From contig CADCXA010000040.1 in NCBI GenBank assembly GCA_902806565.1, forward strand, positions 1 through 64,000: 64,000 nucleotides of DNA, given 5' to 3'. The notes beneath the pieces were generated by a model, which worked only from the letters and a program-made list of their open reading frames with translations, had not been told where the DNA came from and did not search any database. Shown in pieces: positions 1 through 14,870 of this stretch (position 1 is its first letter; each line of letters begins with the position of its first letter). The position numbers and the translations under genes were made by a program. This stretch comes from Hypoxylon rubiginosum. Its lineage: Eukaryota; Ascomycota; Sordariomycetes; Xylariales; Hypoxylaceae.

Positions 1-1879
1 ACTTTAATAATTTTTATTTTTTTAATTTTATTATTTATAACTTTTATTTTATTATAAAATAATTTTTTAAAATAATTATAAAATATTTATTTTTAATTTT
101 TATATATATAATAATATTTTTTAATTATAAATTTAATAAGTTTTTTTTAAATAATTTTAAAACTTAAGTTTTTTATTTTTACGTTTAATTTTAATTATTT
201 ATAAATTTTTAAATAAATATATTATTTTTAAAAATTTAATTATAATTAATTTTTATAGTATTTTTAGTTTTTATTTATTTATATTAACTATTAAATTATA
301 TATATAATTATTTTAATAAATTTAATAAAATTATTATTATATATTAAATATATTAATATTATTATAATTTATAATATTAATAAAAGTTATTTATAAAATT
401 ATCGTATTTATTTTATTTTTTGTTTATAATATTTTTTTATAAAATAAATAAACTTATTTTTAAATATATAAAATTTCTTATTTAATTTTATTTTAAAAAC
501 TATAAATTTATTTTTCACTTTTTTATAAATATTAAAATTAAAATATTTTTTATAAAAATATTTTATAAAAGTAATAAATATTTAAATTAATTTTAAGTAA
601 TTTTTATAAAAATATAAAAGATATTTATTATTACTTTTTTTTTAAAATATAATTTAATGTTTATTATTTTTATAATACTAAAAAAAATGGTTTTTATTAA
701 TTTTTAATTAGTTTTTTATTTATTAATATTATTTTTTAAAAAATATAATATTTTTTATTTTATTTATATAAAAATAAATTATATTAATTTTTTTATTTTT
801 ACTTATTTTTAAAAGGTTAATATTTATTTTTTTTAAATATAATAATATATTATTATAATTTTTTAATAGTTATTTAAAATTTAATATTTTATATTTTTAA
901 TATTATTAATATTTATTAAAAGGATTTTTTTATTATATTATTTATATTTATTTTTTTATTAAAAGTTTTAATATTTTTTTAAAATTAATTAATTACACTT
1001 ATTATTATTTTTACTTTTTTTATTTAAATAAATTATAATTATTAATTATTTAATTATATATAAATTATATATTTATTTGTTTTTTTAAAGTAAATTTATT
1101 TTTAATATAAACGATTTAATTATATAAAAAAGTTATATATTAAATTATATTTATTAATATATTTATTAATTTTATAATTTATTTTTTTAAAGTTACTTAT
1201 TTTAAAATATAAAATTATATTTTAAAAAAAATAAATCTGAATTTTTTATTATTATTTTAAAATTATTAATTATTAATTTTTAAAAGTTATTTAATTATAT
1301 TTAGTTATTTATATTTATAAATAATTTAAATTAAATTTAAAAGATTTTTATTATATTATTAATTTTTTAATAAAATATAATTTCTTTATTAAATTAGTTT
1401 TTAAAATATTAAATGTTATTATATTAAAAATATTATAATTTATTTTAAATATAAAAAAAACTTATATAAACTTTTTATAATTATTTTTTTTTAATTAAAA
1501 TAAATAATTAATTATATATATAAAAATATTAGATTATTAATTAAAAATAATTTAATAATTTATTACATTAAATTATTTTAAATATAAACTTAATTTTTTA
1601 ATTTTAATTAAAAAGTTAATAAATAAATTTTTATTAATTAATTATTTTTTTTTAAAAATAAAATAAACGTTTTAATAATCTTTTTTATTAATAATTATTA
1701 AAATTATAACACTGATATAAAAAACCGTAATTATTATTTATTAATAATTATTTTTAATTTATTAAGGTTTTTTAATATTAAAAATATTAATTTATTAAAT
1801 TTAAAAAAATTTAAAATTAAATTCTTTTTTTATAAAATATTAATTTTTTTTTTAAAAATAAAATAAAAAATACTTAAAT

Positions 1880-2150
1880 ATTATTACATATTATTTAAAT
1901 AAATAAAAAAATTAAACTTAGTTATTTAAAACTAAATAAATATATTTTAATATAAAAAATTAAAAAAAAAACTTTATAAATTATATATATAATTATTTTA
2001 AAATAACTTATCTTTTATTAATATATATTTATTTAAAATATTATATATATTTTTATTTTAATTTTAACTTTTAAATTAATAAAATAATATTTATATATAA
2101 ATTATATATATAAACTATAAATATTTAAATTTATATTATAATAATTAAAT
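1880..2150 (+). repeat. Repeat family B, copy 1 (partial)
   Basis: A decayed copy of an AT-rich repeat recognised by the ordered words TTAAACTTAGTTATTTAAAA, AATAACTTAT, TATTTTAATTTTAA and AAATAATATTTATATATAAA. The same order recurs at 2190, 3715 and, inverted, at about 14400-14655. This copy lies about 310 bp before copy 2 in the same direction and lacks copy 2's right-hand part. Boundaries are approximate because both copies are mutated to A/T. Confidence 0.55.
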
Positions 2151-2189
2151 TTAAAATATATATAATATTTTAAATAAATATATATAAAT

Positions 2190-2585
2190 TATTATATATT
2201 ATTTAAATAAATTAAAAAACTAAACTTAGTTATTTAAAAATAAATAAACGTATTTAAATATAAAAAACTAAAAGAAAAAGATTTTATAAATTATATATAT
2301 ATTTATTTTAAAATAACTTATTTTTTATTAATATATATTTATTTAAAATATCACGTATATTTTAATTTTAATTTTAATTTTTAAATTTATAAAATAATAT
2401 TTATATATAAATTATATATATAAATTATAAATATTTAAGTTTATATTATAATAATAATTAATTAAATATATATTTAAAAGTTAAATTTATTATATATACT
2501 AATAAATATATAATTAAAAATTATAATTTATTTAATTAAAATATTAAATTTATTTAATAAAATTATAAATTTTAAATTTTAAAAT
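2190..2585 (+). repeat. Repeat family B, copy 2 (long form)
   Basis: About 395 bp aligning by eye with 3715-4125. Both carry the B words, followed by TAATTAAATATATATTTAAA, then a stretch like TTAAATTTATTATATATA, and end near AATTTATTTAATAAAATTAT. Most differences are C/T or G/A, as expected from RIP acting separately on each copy. It could be a terminal repeat of a short element with copy 3, with about 1.1 kb between them. Confidence 0.6.
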
Positions 2586-3714
2586 TTTCTTTTATTTAAT
2601 AATATTTAAAAAAAATTTTAATAAATTTTTTTATTAAGTTTATTATTTAAAAGAAATTTTTAAAATAAATTTAAAAGTTATTATAAAATAATATATTTTA
2701 TTTTTTTAATATATTTAAATAAAATATATATATATTATTATCTAAATTTATTAAATTAAATATTATTAAAAATTATATATATTTATATTAAATTATTTTT
2801 TAATTATTAAAAATTTAATTTTAAATGTTTTTATTAATAAAAAAAAACTTTTAATGTTTTTTTTAAAAATTACTAAGTTTACTATTAAATTAAAACTATT
2901 ATATATAATAATTTATATAAATTATTTAAAATCTTTTTTTTTATATATATTTAAGTTTTAAATTTAATTAATTAATTTGTTTTATAAATTAATATTATTA
3001 TAATAATAAAGTTTTTTAAAAATAAATATTTTTTTATTAGTTTTATTAATTAGTAAATTTAATTAAAATAAATTAATATTTATAATTTTATTTATAAATT
3101 TATTATTAGTTAATATTTTAATTAATTTAATAAATTTTAATTTATAAATATTTAAATATTTTTTATAATAAATTAAAAAATTAATTTAATAATTTAATTA
3201 ATTTTTAAATTTCTTTTTATTTTAAAATTTTTAAATTTATTACAATTACCAGTGTTATTATTAATAAAATTAATTATTATTTATAAAATATTATTATAAT
3301 TATTTTAATTTTAATTTTATTTAAAAAATATATAAATTATTATTTTTATTTAAATTCTTTTTTATAAATATTAATATTTTTTTATTTAAAAAAACTAAAA
3401 TTATAAAAAGTTTAATATTAATTTATATAATTTAATTAATTTTAATAAGTTTATTAAAAAAAACTTTTTTTAATATTTATTTAAATAAATTAATAAAATA
3501 TAAATATTAATAAATTTAATAAAAAAGTTAATATATTTTTAAAATTAATTATTATATTTAATATAAATATTATAAAATAAAATATTTAATAAATTAATTT
3601 AAAGTTTTTTAAAAAAATATAAATAATATAAATAATAATTTATAAAAAAGTTATTAATTTTATTTTTTATATATAAAATAATTTATATAAAATAAATTTA
3701 ATTTAATAATAAAT

Positions 3715-4125
3715 ATTATATAATATTTATATAAATAAAAAAACTAAGTTTAATTATTTAAAAATTAATAAATATATTTAAATATAAAAAACTAAAAAAA
3801 GGAAAAAATTTATAAGTTATATATATAATTATTTTAAAATATAATATATATTTTATTTTTATTTTTATTTTTTAAATTAATAAAATAATATTTATATATA
3901 AATTATATATATAAATTATAAATATTAAATATTATAATTTATATTTAAAAAGATATATATAATAAAAAATAAAAAATAAAAAAATAAAATATTTAAAATA
4001 TTTAATTAAATATATATTTAAAAATTAAATTTATTATATATAATAATAAACATATAATTAAAAATTATAACTTATTTAATTAAAATATAAAATTTATTTA
4101 ATAAAATTATAAATTTAAAATTTTA
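3715..4125 (+). repeat. Repeat family B, copy 3 (long form)
   Basis: A direct repeat of 2190-2585. Recognisable shared words include AAACTAAGTTTAATTATT, TAAAATAATATTTATATATA and AAATTTATTATATATAATAA. It ends about 90 bp before the left copy of repeat A. An inverted family-B copy sits just right of the right copy of repeat A, so family B brackets the A element. Confidence 0.6.
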
Positions 4126-4215
4126 ATATAAATATAATAAAAATAATTAAATATAATAAATAAAAAGTTTTTATATTTTTAATTTAAAAATAATTTAATA
4201 ATTAATATTATAAGT

Positions 4216-4518
4216 TATATAAAATATAAATACGATATATTAATTAAATTAATTTTATATTAATAAAAAAGTTAAACTTAAAAAAAAAGTAAAAATATAA
4301 GTTAATAAAACTTATAATAACCTTAATAATTTAAATAAACTAATAAATTATATATATAAATTATTTTTAATATATAAATAATATTTAAATTTAATTTTAA
4401 TTATATTAATAAATTATTTATATATTAATTATATTAGTTATTTTAACTATTAAAATATATTTAAAAAAGCTAAAAAAAGCTATATTTATAAAGGTTTTTA
4501 TTTATAATATATAATAAT
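4216..4518 (+). repeat. Repeat A, left copy (probable LTR)
   Basis: Matches 14056-14358 over its full length. Examples of shared words are TATTAATTAAATTAATTTTA, TAATAAATTATATATATAAA and TTATTTATATATTAATTATA. The left copy keeps more C and G: AAAAGCTAAAAAAAGCTATA here against AAAATTAAAAAAAGTTATAT on the right, and TACGATAT against TATAATAT. These are mostly C-to-T and G-to-A differences, as RIP produces. Confidence 0.7.
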
Positions 4519-7500
4519 CTTTTTATTAATTAAAATATATTTTAAGTTTTATATATTTTTCTTAGTAATTTTTACGTTATAATAACGTTATTTATTATAA
4601 TAATAACTTATTATTATTAAAATAAAACAAGTTAAATTTTTTTTAATTAACAGTTTTTAATTAATATTATAAACGTTAAAAAAACCTAAATATCTTAAAA
4701 TTAATTACGTAATATTAATTTAATTTATTAATTAAGTTTTTAAAATTACTCGCTAAATATTATTTAAAATTAAAGTTTTAATTTATTTATTAAATTTAAT
4801 ATTTTAACTTTTTATAATATATTTTAAAAATTAATATTTTATAAATTTTTTATTTTAATTTTTTTATATTTAAGTTTATTATTTTATTATTAACGTTTTA
4901 AAGATTTTAATTAAGTAAAAAATTATTAAATTTTTTTTATAATTTATTTATATTAAACTAAATCTGGTTTTATTATTAATAAAAAAATTTTAATTTAAAT
5001 ATATTTAATTTATTAAAGTATTTTATTTTAATTTTATAAAATAATAACGTAAAAAAAAAGCTTAGTTTATTATTTAATTAATTTATTAAATTTTTTATTT
5101 TTAGTAAAATAAATATTTAATTATTTACTTTAAAATTTAATTTTTATTAATATTAATTTATTTAATAATATTAACGTTTTTATAATTAATAAATAATATT
5201 TTATATTATTAAATCTTATTTTTTTATTTATAAAATTATTTTTTATATTTTTTAATAAAAAACTCGCTTTTTAATTAATAAATTACTTAAAACTTTTATT
5301 TAATTTTTTTAATTTAAATTTATATATATTAATTATTTTATTAATATTTTTTATAATAAAAGCGTTTTTAAAAACTTATATAATAATAAGTTTTATATTA
5401 TATTTATAATTAATATTATTTTTAATTAATTATTTTAAGTTTTATTAATAAATATATATAATTATTACTTAATAATTTTATTTATAATTTTAATTTAACT
5501 AACTATTTATTTATATTTTATAATTAATATTTTTATTTTTATTTTTATTAATTTAAAGAATTTATTTATAAAATTAATAATAAATTAAAAGTTTTAATTT
5601 AATAAAATTAAAACCAGTTATTTTATTAATTTATAAAAACTTTAATAATATATTTATATTATATTATAACTTATTATTTATTTTATATATAAAATTAATT
5701 AATATATTTTTATTAATTAATTTATAATTACTAGTAAATTATTAAACTTATTATTAATAATTAAAAATAATTTAAAACCGTTTTTAGTTTTTAATTATAA
5801 CTTAAAATTTATAATTAAGTATTTTTATTTTTAATTTAATATTAATAAAAATAAAAAAAAACTAGGTGTTTTATTTTTAAATATTTTCACCGATTAATAT
5901 ATATAATTCTTTATATAATAATTAATAATATTAAAAAACCAAACTATTAATATTATTTAATAATTATTTATTAAGTTTTATTTTTTTTAAATAAATAATA
6001 ACTATATAACTATATATTTTTTTAATAATATTAATTTAGAAGTTATTATTTTTAAGGATTATTAATTATTTTTTATAAGTTATTAAAAAGTTTAATATTT
6101 ATTAATTTATTATTTTATTAAATAAAACTTTTTAATAATAAATATTAAACTTTTAATTAATATAATTTATTTAAAATATTTAATTTATTAAAATAACTTT
6201 AAATATTTTTAATAACTTTTTTATATTTATTATAAATAATCTTATATTATTAAAGATTTTTAATATTAATTTTTTCTTAATAAAATAAAATAAAATTAAA
6301 GTTTTTTATTTGTTTTTTTTTTAATTTTACGTTCTTATTTTCTTTTATAATTTAAATAAAATATTAAATATAATATTCTGAACTTTTAACCGGTAAATAA
6401 TTATAAAATTATATTATAAAATTATATTTATTTATTTAGTTTATTAAAAATTAAAAACTTTTTTTATATTAAAATATTTTAAAGTGTTATAATTTATAAT
6501 TATTAAAAATAACTATAAATATTAAAAACTTATTAATTTTAATTATTAATATATTAATATTTTAATAACTATTAATATTTTTTTATTATAAATCCCGTAG
6601 TTTAATTTTATTTTATATAAGATTTTTAAGTAAAATATTATAAGGTGTTAAAATTTATTAAAAAACATTTTTTAAAATAATAATTTTATTATAATATTAT
6701 TAAAAACATTTATTTTAATTTTAGTTTTATATTTATAAAAAAAATAACCTAGTAATAAAACGTTTATAAGTTTATTTTTTAATATTTTAAACACTTATTT
6801 ATAAATTTCCGTTTAAATAAAATCCGCTTTATTTTTTATAAAATTTATAAAAAGTTTTATTATTTATTTATATTTTTTAATAAATTTTTAATAAAAGTTA
6901 TAAAATTTTAAAAATAATTTTACTGTTTTAATAACTGCTTTTTTATTTTTCTTTAAATAATATTAATAATAAATTATTTTTATTTTATTTAAATTTATAT
7001 TAACTTTTTTAAATTCGATTATAAATTTTAAAAACTTCGTTTTTTTTATATAAAACTCGTATTTTATTAAGTTTATTTAAAAACTAGCTTTTTATAATTT
7101 ATTTAAAAATTTTTATATATACTTTTTATATTTTTTTAATATATTTAAAAAGATTAATATATTATTAATATAACCGGTATAAAATTTATTTAAGTATTTT
7201 TAAAAAATATTATTAATATAATATTAAAATATTAATAATCTATTAATTAATTTAAATAAAAATATTTTAAAGCGATATATTTTATATTATATTTAAAATA
7301 TAATTAAGTTTTTATTTTTTAATATAAAATATATTTTATAAAAAACTTATTATATATTTATTTTAATATATATTTTAGTTTTTATAATTTTTATTAATAT
7401 ATTTTTTATTAAAAAAAAAATTATTTATTTTTTTATATAATAAAGTTAAGTTTTTTATAATTAATATAAAATTTTAATCTTTTATTTTTTTTTTATAAAT

Positions 7501-10500
7501 AAAATAAGTGTTATTTATAAAATAAATAATAATTTAATAAAAAGTTTTTAAAAGTTTTTAATAATATATTATTAATATATTTTTATTTTTTTTAAATTTA
7601 GTTTATATAAAAAGTCATATCTTAAAACGGTATTTAAATTAACTTTTAATTTTATATAATAATTTATTTAATATTATTTTATTAAAAACATTTAAATATT
7701 TATAATAATAAGTTAATATTATTTTTTTCGTTTTTTTATAAAACTTATTTTTATTATTTAATAAATATTTATAAAGCTTTTTATTATTTATTATTTTATT
7801 AAATATATATAAATTTATAATTTATATATTAAATATATTTTATTTTTTTATTTTATTTAATATATAATAAAATAAAACCATTTTTATTATAATAATTTTA
7901 AATAAATAATACTTATATTAATTAATTATATTTTTTTTTATAATATAATATTTTTAATTATTAATATTAAAATATAAATTTAACTTTTTATTTTTAAATA
8001 AAAAAAAACGTTAAGCTTTGTTTTATATTTTTAAAATATATTTATTTTATTAAATTATATATTTTATAAATTTTAATTTTATAAAAATTAATTAAAAATA
8101 ATAAATTATTTTTTAAAAGTTAAAATATAATTTTTAAAGTTATTATTTTATTATTTTTAAAAAGTGGGTTAAATTTTAGTTATTAATATATTAATTTAAG
8201 TTATTTTTTAAACTTTTAAATTTTTTATTTAATTAAAACTTTATTTATTTTTTTAAAAAATATTTCCTTTTTTAGTTTTATAATATAATTAAAAGTTTTT
8301 AAAATATTTTTATATATTAAAAAAATATAAATAATTAAAAATAATAAGTTATTATTAATAATTAAAAATATATAAAATATTTACTATTTTTAATTAGCTT
8401 AATTATTTTACTAATATTTTTTATTTTTATTTATAAAAATAAATTATTCTTTTATATTTTTTTAATATTATTTATTTTTTAATAGCTTTTTTATTTTATT
8501 TATTTTTATATTATAATATTATAACTTAAATTTTTATTTTACTAGGAATAATAATTTATATTAATAGTTATTTATTAATAAGTTATATTAAATAAAAATT
8601 TTTTTTTAATAATTATATTATATTTTATATTTATTATTAATAATAATATATTTTTAATTTCTTTTTTTTAAATCTAAGTATAAATATAAATTACTATGTT
8701 TATAAATTTTTTTTTTATTATATTTAAATATTTCTATTAATTTAAAGTTATTTATTTTTTTAATATTTAAATATTTTATTATTCTTTTAATAAATAAAAT
8801 ATTTATTAATAAATATACGTTTATTTTTATATTAATTAAGGCTTTAATAATTAAAATTACTTTATTTATTATTATAATATAATTTATTAAAAATAAATTT
8901 CCTTTAAAAAAAACCTTTTTATAAAATTTAATAATATTTTTAAATATTTTTTTATATTTATTATTATTATTTATATTTTTTAAAAATAAAAATTTATTTT
9001 TTTTAAAGTTAGTTTTTTATTAAATCGTTTATATTTATTAATTTAACTTAATTAAATATTAAGTTTTTTTATTTTAATATTTATATAATAATTATATTAT
9101 TATAAATTTTATTTATAAACTTATATTTATTTTTTATTAAATATTTATTATTATAATAACTTAATTTATAATATATAAAACATTAATTTTTAAAAATTAT
9201 AAACTTAATTTATATAAATTTAAATTTAATATATATTTTTCGCTTATTTTTTATAATATTAATTACTTTTAAATTATAATAATTATTTAAAATAAAAATA
9301 AAACTATTTATAAATTAATTATTAATTTTTTTATTATTTTTATTTTTATTATTAATAACGTTTAAAATATTTATAAGTTTTTTATTATTTTATTTTTAAT
9401 AAATAAAAAAGTTTTTATTTTATTAATAATTTTAATATTAAATAATTTTATAAAAATTAATAAATTTAATTATTTTATTATAATATTTTTTAATAAAAAC
9501 CTTATTAAATTAAAAAAATAATTAATTATAAATTTCCTTTTTATAATTTTTTAAAAACATATATATTTTTATAATTTATATAATAAACTTAATTTTAAAT
9601 TATTAAAAAAAGTTATTTATTTTTATTATTAACGTTTTAAAATTTAAATATATTTTTTTAAAACCGTTTAAATTTAAATATTATTTTTATAAATATTTAA
9701 AAACTTTATTTAATGTTTTTAATAACGTTAGTTTATTTTTAAAAAAGATATTAAAAAAAAGTTTATTTATTATATTTTTACTTATTTTTATAAAAATATA
9801 AAAGATTTTAATATTTTTAATATTTTTAAAATAATTATTATTTTTATAAAACTTATTTTTTAAAAATATAAATTATTATTTAAACTTAATATTTTTTTTA
9901 TTAATTACGTTTTTATTATTAAAAAAAATAAACAGGTTTTAATATTTAATTAATTATTATTTTATTATAATAATTCTTATTTATTTAAAAAACTAAATAA
10001 TAATAAGTTAATTTTTAATTTTATAAAGTTTTTTAATTATTATTTAAATTTTAATATATTTTTTTTTAAATATTATTTTTTAGGCTTTATATTTTTTATT
10101 TAAAAAAACATCGGGATTTTATTTATTTATTTTAGCTTGTTATTTTTTAATTTATTATTTATTTTATAAATCCTTTATTTTTTAATATAATTTATTTAAT
10201 TTAAATTTTAAATTTTTAATTTTATTTTTATAATAAATAATTATTTGGTTATAATATTTTATTTAATATTAAATTAATTATAAAATTATTATTATATTAT
10301 AAATAAACTTGTTTATTTTAACTATTTATTTAATAATATTTAACGTATATAAATAATAAGCTTTTATTTTAAAAAACTAAGTTTTTATATTAATATTAAA
10401 AATAATTTTTTAAAATTTATTATAATTAATAACTTAATTTATAATAAATTAAACTTATTATGTTTTTATTATTTAAAAATAAAAAAATAATTATATAGGT

Positions 10501-13500
10501 TTATTTTATCGGGTTATAATAATAATAAAATTTTTAATTTAAGTTTTTTAATTTTTTTATAAATAAAAAAAAATTACTTTTTATATTTTTTATTTTTATT
10601 ATTTAATTTTTATTAATAAATTTATTAATTAAATATTTATAAAAAAAGTTAATTTATTTTATCTTAATTTTAAAAATAATAATAAAATTATTAAAAAAGT
10701 TTTTAAAGTTAAATATTTTTTATTTAACTATAAAAAATTCTTATTTAATATTTAAAAAAATAACTTTTTTATTATATTTATTATTAATTTTAATTATATT
10801 ATATTTTAATTTTTTATAAATAATATTAAGTTTTTTTTAAATAATATTAAAATTTTCTTTTTTTTTATTAAAAAAAATAAGTTTTTTTATAAAATTATTT
10901 ATTAATTATAAGTTTATTATTATTTATTTAGTTTATTATTTAAAGTTTTTTTAAGATTTTTTTTTTTATAAAATTTTTTAAAATTTTTTTTAATTAATTA
11001 ATAAAATAAAACTTAATTTTATTATAAGTTATAAAACGTGTTTTTAAAAGTTTTTTTTATAAGGAAATATTTATAGCTATTAAATAACTGGTAATAATTA
11101 ATATAACTAATAATTAAATAAGTTATTTAAATTATTTTATATTATTTATTAATATATAATTAGTTTTTTTTATTATTATTCTTTTATTTTATATATTTTA
11201 TATATATTATTTAACTATTAAAAACTTATTAATAATTAAATATAATATTATAAATATTTTTAATTAAATATAACTAATAAAAATTTATTATATAATATAT
11301 ATATATATAAATATAAATAATATTTATATAATAATATATAATTAAGTTATAAATTTTTATATAAAATAAATATAATTATTAAATTTATATTTTTATATAT
11401 ATATAAATTATTAATATTTATTTTATATTTAGTTAATAATTTTAATTTTATTAAATAGCTTTTATTTTATTTATTTATTTATTATATTTTTATTTTTATA
11501 TAAAATTTTATTTTTTATAATAAATAATAATATTAATATTATTATTTAAATTATTATTATTATTTTAAAATCTTTTTTTTTTAATAATATAAATCTTTTA
11601 AATAAAAATATTAAAAAATTTATTAGTTTTAACTTTTATATATATAATTATATTTATAATTAAGTTATTAAAAAAAGTTTTAATTTTAATATTAATTATT
11701 TTATTATTAAAAATAAATTTTTTTAAGATATTTTTAAATTTAATTATTTAAAATTTTAAATTAAAGAAATTACTAAGAAAATTATTAAAATAATTAATAA
11801 AAATTATAATAATAAAAAGAAATCTTATAATAATATAATAAAAAAGTTTATTTTAAAAAATTATATAATTTTTTTTATAATTATTTAAAGAATTTTAAAA
11901 AAAGTTAACTATAAAAAAATAAAATTAATAAAAAAGTTAAGTTTAATTTAAAAAATAAGAAAATAATAATTAACTTAATATTTAAATTATTAATATTAAA
12001 CTTTTAAAAATTAAAAAAAATTATATAATTAAATAAAATAATAATTATTTTATATTAATAAAAAGGTTATAAAATTTAAAAATAATTAATTAAAATAATA
12101 AAAAAAATTTATATTTATAAAAAATAAAAAAAATATTTATAATTTATATTTTAAGGTTATTTTTTATATAATTAAAAGTTTTTTTATTATATTTAAACTA
12201 TTAAAACTTTATTTAAAAAAAAGTTTATTTAATAAAAAATTAATAAATTAAATAAGAAATTTAAGTTTTATTTAAAAAAAAAATAATAGTTTAAAATTAA
12301 TTTAAAACGTTTAAAACTTTATATAAAACTTAAGTTTAAATTAAAATAAAAATTTATAGTAAAAAATAATAAATTTATTTATAATAAAAAAAAAGGTATT
12401 AATTAATATTATTATTATAAAAAATTATTTTTAATAAAATAATTTCTTTTATTAAAAAGTATAAATAAATATATTATAATATATTTATATAAAAAAATAA
12501 TATATTAATTTATACTTATTAAATTTAAATTAAAATATATAATTTATATAAAGTTTAAAAACTATTTTAATATTTTAACTTTTTTAATTTTAACGTTATA
12601 AAATTTTATTAAATATAAATAAAATAAGTTATTATTATAAAAAAATCTTTTAAATTTAAAGTTTAAGCCGTATAAATTTAAAAAAACATATTAATATATT
12701 TTATAATAAAAAAGAATTTAAAAATAAATTAAATAAATATTAATTTATATTAAAAAATAATAATAAATATAAAGAAAACAAGGATTTAAATAAACTTTAT
12801 ATAAAAAAAAAACTAATTAAAATCTTAATATTTAAAAATCTATAAAATATAAAAAGCAATAAAAATAATAATAAATAAAAAATTTATATAAAAAATAAAA
12901 AAAATTAAGAAATTAATAAAATTAATATAAAATAAATAAATATATATAATATAAATAAAAGTAATAAATTTTTTAGATAATATTATATAATTTTATTAAT
13001 AAATTTTATATATAAATATATTTTTTTTTTTAAAGCTGTAATTTTTCTTTTTATTTTACCTTTTTTTTTATAATAATATTAATATTATAAACTTATATAA
13101 ATAATTTAATTTATTAAATATTTAATTTATTAATTAAATATTTAATAATAATTATAATAATAATAATTATATTTATTAAAATTAAAAATATAATTAAATA
13201 TTAATTTTTTAATTAAATAATTAATTAATTATATATATAATTTACTTTTTATATATTTTATATAATAATTAATACTTTTTATAAATTATAATTTAATTTT
13301 TTAAAAATTATTAAGTTTATTTTTAAGTAGTTATTTTTTAAGGTAAAAATTTTTTTATTTTATTTTTTATTAATAATTAAAAATTAAAGTTATTTTATTA
13401 TAATATATTTTAATAAAATATATTAATTTTACTAAAAATATATATAATTATTATATAAAGTTATATATAAATAAAATAAATAATTTCTTATTAATTAAGT

Positions 13501-14055
13501 TATATTAATATTTTATTTATTATAAATTAAAGTATTATAATTTTAATATTTTATTAAACTTATTATAATTAAATTATACTTTATTTAAATAAATATAATT
13601 ATTTAATTTTAATTTATATTAAATTATAAAAATATTTTTATATTTTTTATATTTTTTATAAATTTAAAAACTATATTATTTAATATATAATATATAATAA
13701 TAAACTAAAAAATTTAAATATATATAAATAATTAATTTTACTAGCTTTTTAATTATTAATAAAAAAAATATAAAATAAAAATAAGATAAAAAAAATAAAA
13801 ATAATAATAATAAATAACAATAAAAAGTTATAAAATTAAAATAAAAACTAAAAAAGTTTATATAAAAATCTTATTAATTTAAATTAATTTAAATTTTATT
13901 TTAAATATTATTATAAAAATTAAAATATAATAATTTATAAATAACTTTAATTTTATATATAATTAAATTAAAAGTTATTTATTAATTATTAAACTAGTTA
14001 ATAATAACTAATAAATAGATTTTTTTATAAAAAAAACTTTTAAAAACGTGTTTTA

Positions 14056-14358
14056 TATATAAAATATAAATATAATATATTAATTAAATTAATTTTATAT
14101 TAATAAAAAAATTAAACTTAAAAAAAAAAATGTTTATAAATTAATAAAATTTATAATAATTTTAATAATTTAAATACGTTAATAAATTATATATATAAAT
14201 TATTTTTAATATATTAATAATATTTAATTTTAATTTTAATTATAATAATAAATTATTTATATATTAATTATATTAATTATTTTAATTATTAAAATATATT
14301 TAAAAAAAATTAAAAAAAGTTATATTTATAAAAGTTTTTATTTATAATATATAATAAT
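14056..14358 (+). repeat. Repeat A, right copy (probable LTR)
   Basis: Direct repeat of 4216-4518, ending in TTTATAATATATAATAAT like the left copy. Most positions where the left copy has C or G are T or A here. An exception is AATACGTTAATAA, where the left copy has AATAAACTAATAA, so each copy has lost different G/C positions. The inverted family-B copy begins shortly after its right edge. Confidence 0.7.
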
Positions 14359-14399
14359 TAATAAAACTTTTAATATTAATATAAAAAACTAATATAATT

Positions 14400-14655
14400 T
14401 TTTTTTTAAATTTTTATTATAATATAAATTTAAATATTTATAATTTATATATATAATTTATATATAAATATTATTTTATTAATTAAAATATATATTATAT
14501 ATTAAATAAATATATATTAAAAAAAATATTTATTTTAAAATAAATATATATATAATTTAAAATAAAAATTTTTAAGTTTTTATATTTAAAATTTTTTTTT
14601 TAATAATTAAACTTAGTTTTATTTATTTATTTAAATAATATATAATAATTTTTTT
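14400..14655 (-). repeat. Repeat family B, copy 4 (inverted)
   Basis: Read on the minus strand this contains TAAAACTAAGTTTAATTATT, TTTATTTTAAAATAAATA and TAAAATAATATTTATATATA in the same order as the copies at 1880, 2190 and 3715. It is cut off near the right end of repeat A. The inverted orientation relative to the left copies suggests nested or fold-back insertion. Confidence 0.55.
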
Positions 14656-14779
14656 AATTTTTATTTAATAAAAATATATATTAAATTTTTATTATATTAT
14701 AATTAAATTTATTAATTATTTATTTTTTTAAATTATAATTTAAATTTTTAAAATAAATATAATTTATATAAAAATTTAA

Positions 14780-14870
14780 TTTTTTTTTTATATTTAAATA
14801 TATTTATTTATTTTTAAATAACTAAGTTTAACCTTTTTATTTATTTAAATAATATTTAATAAATATTATA
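14780..14870 (-). repeat. Repeat family B, copy 5 (inverted fragment)
   Basis: The minus strand reads AAGGTTAAACTTAGTTATTT followed by AAAAATAAATAAATATATTT, which matches the first part of family B (compare 2215-2260). Only about 90 bp is present. It is the last recognisable repeat before the switch to normal base composition near 14905. Confidence 0.45.

Larger units (their letters stand above)
4216..14358. mobile_element. RIP-inactivated element bounded by a 303-bp direct repeat (probable LTR retrotransposon)
   Basis: Two direct repeats, 4216-4518 and 14056-14358, align almost without gaps at a constant offset of about 9.84 kb, giving an element of about 10.1 kb. Length, terminal direct repeats and a single internal region fit an LTR retrotransposon. 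No gag or pol frame survives RIP, so class and family are inferred from geometry alone. A segmental duplication or two solo LTRs could look the same. Strand, primer-binding site and target-site duplication could not be read. Confidence 0.55.
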
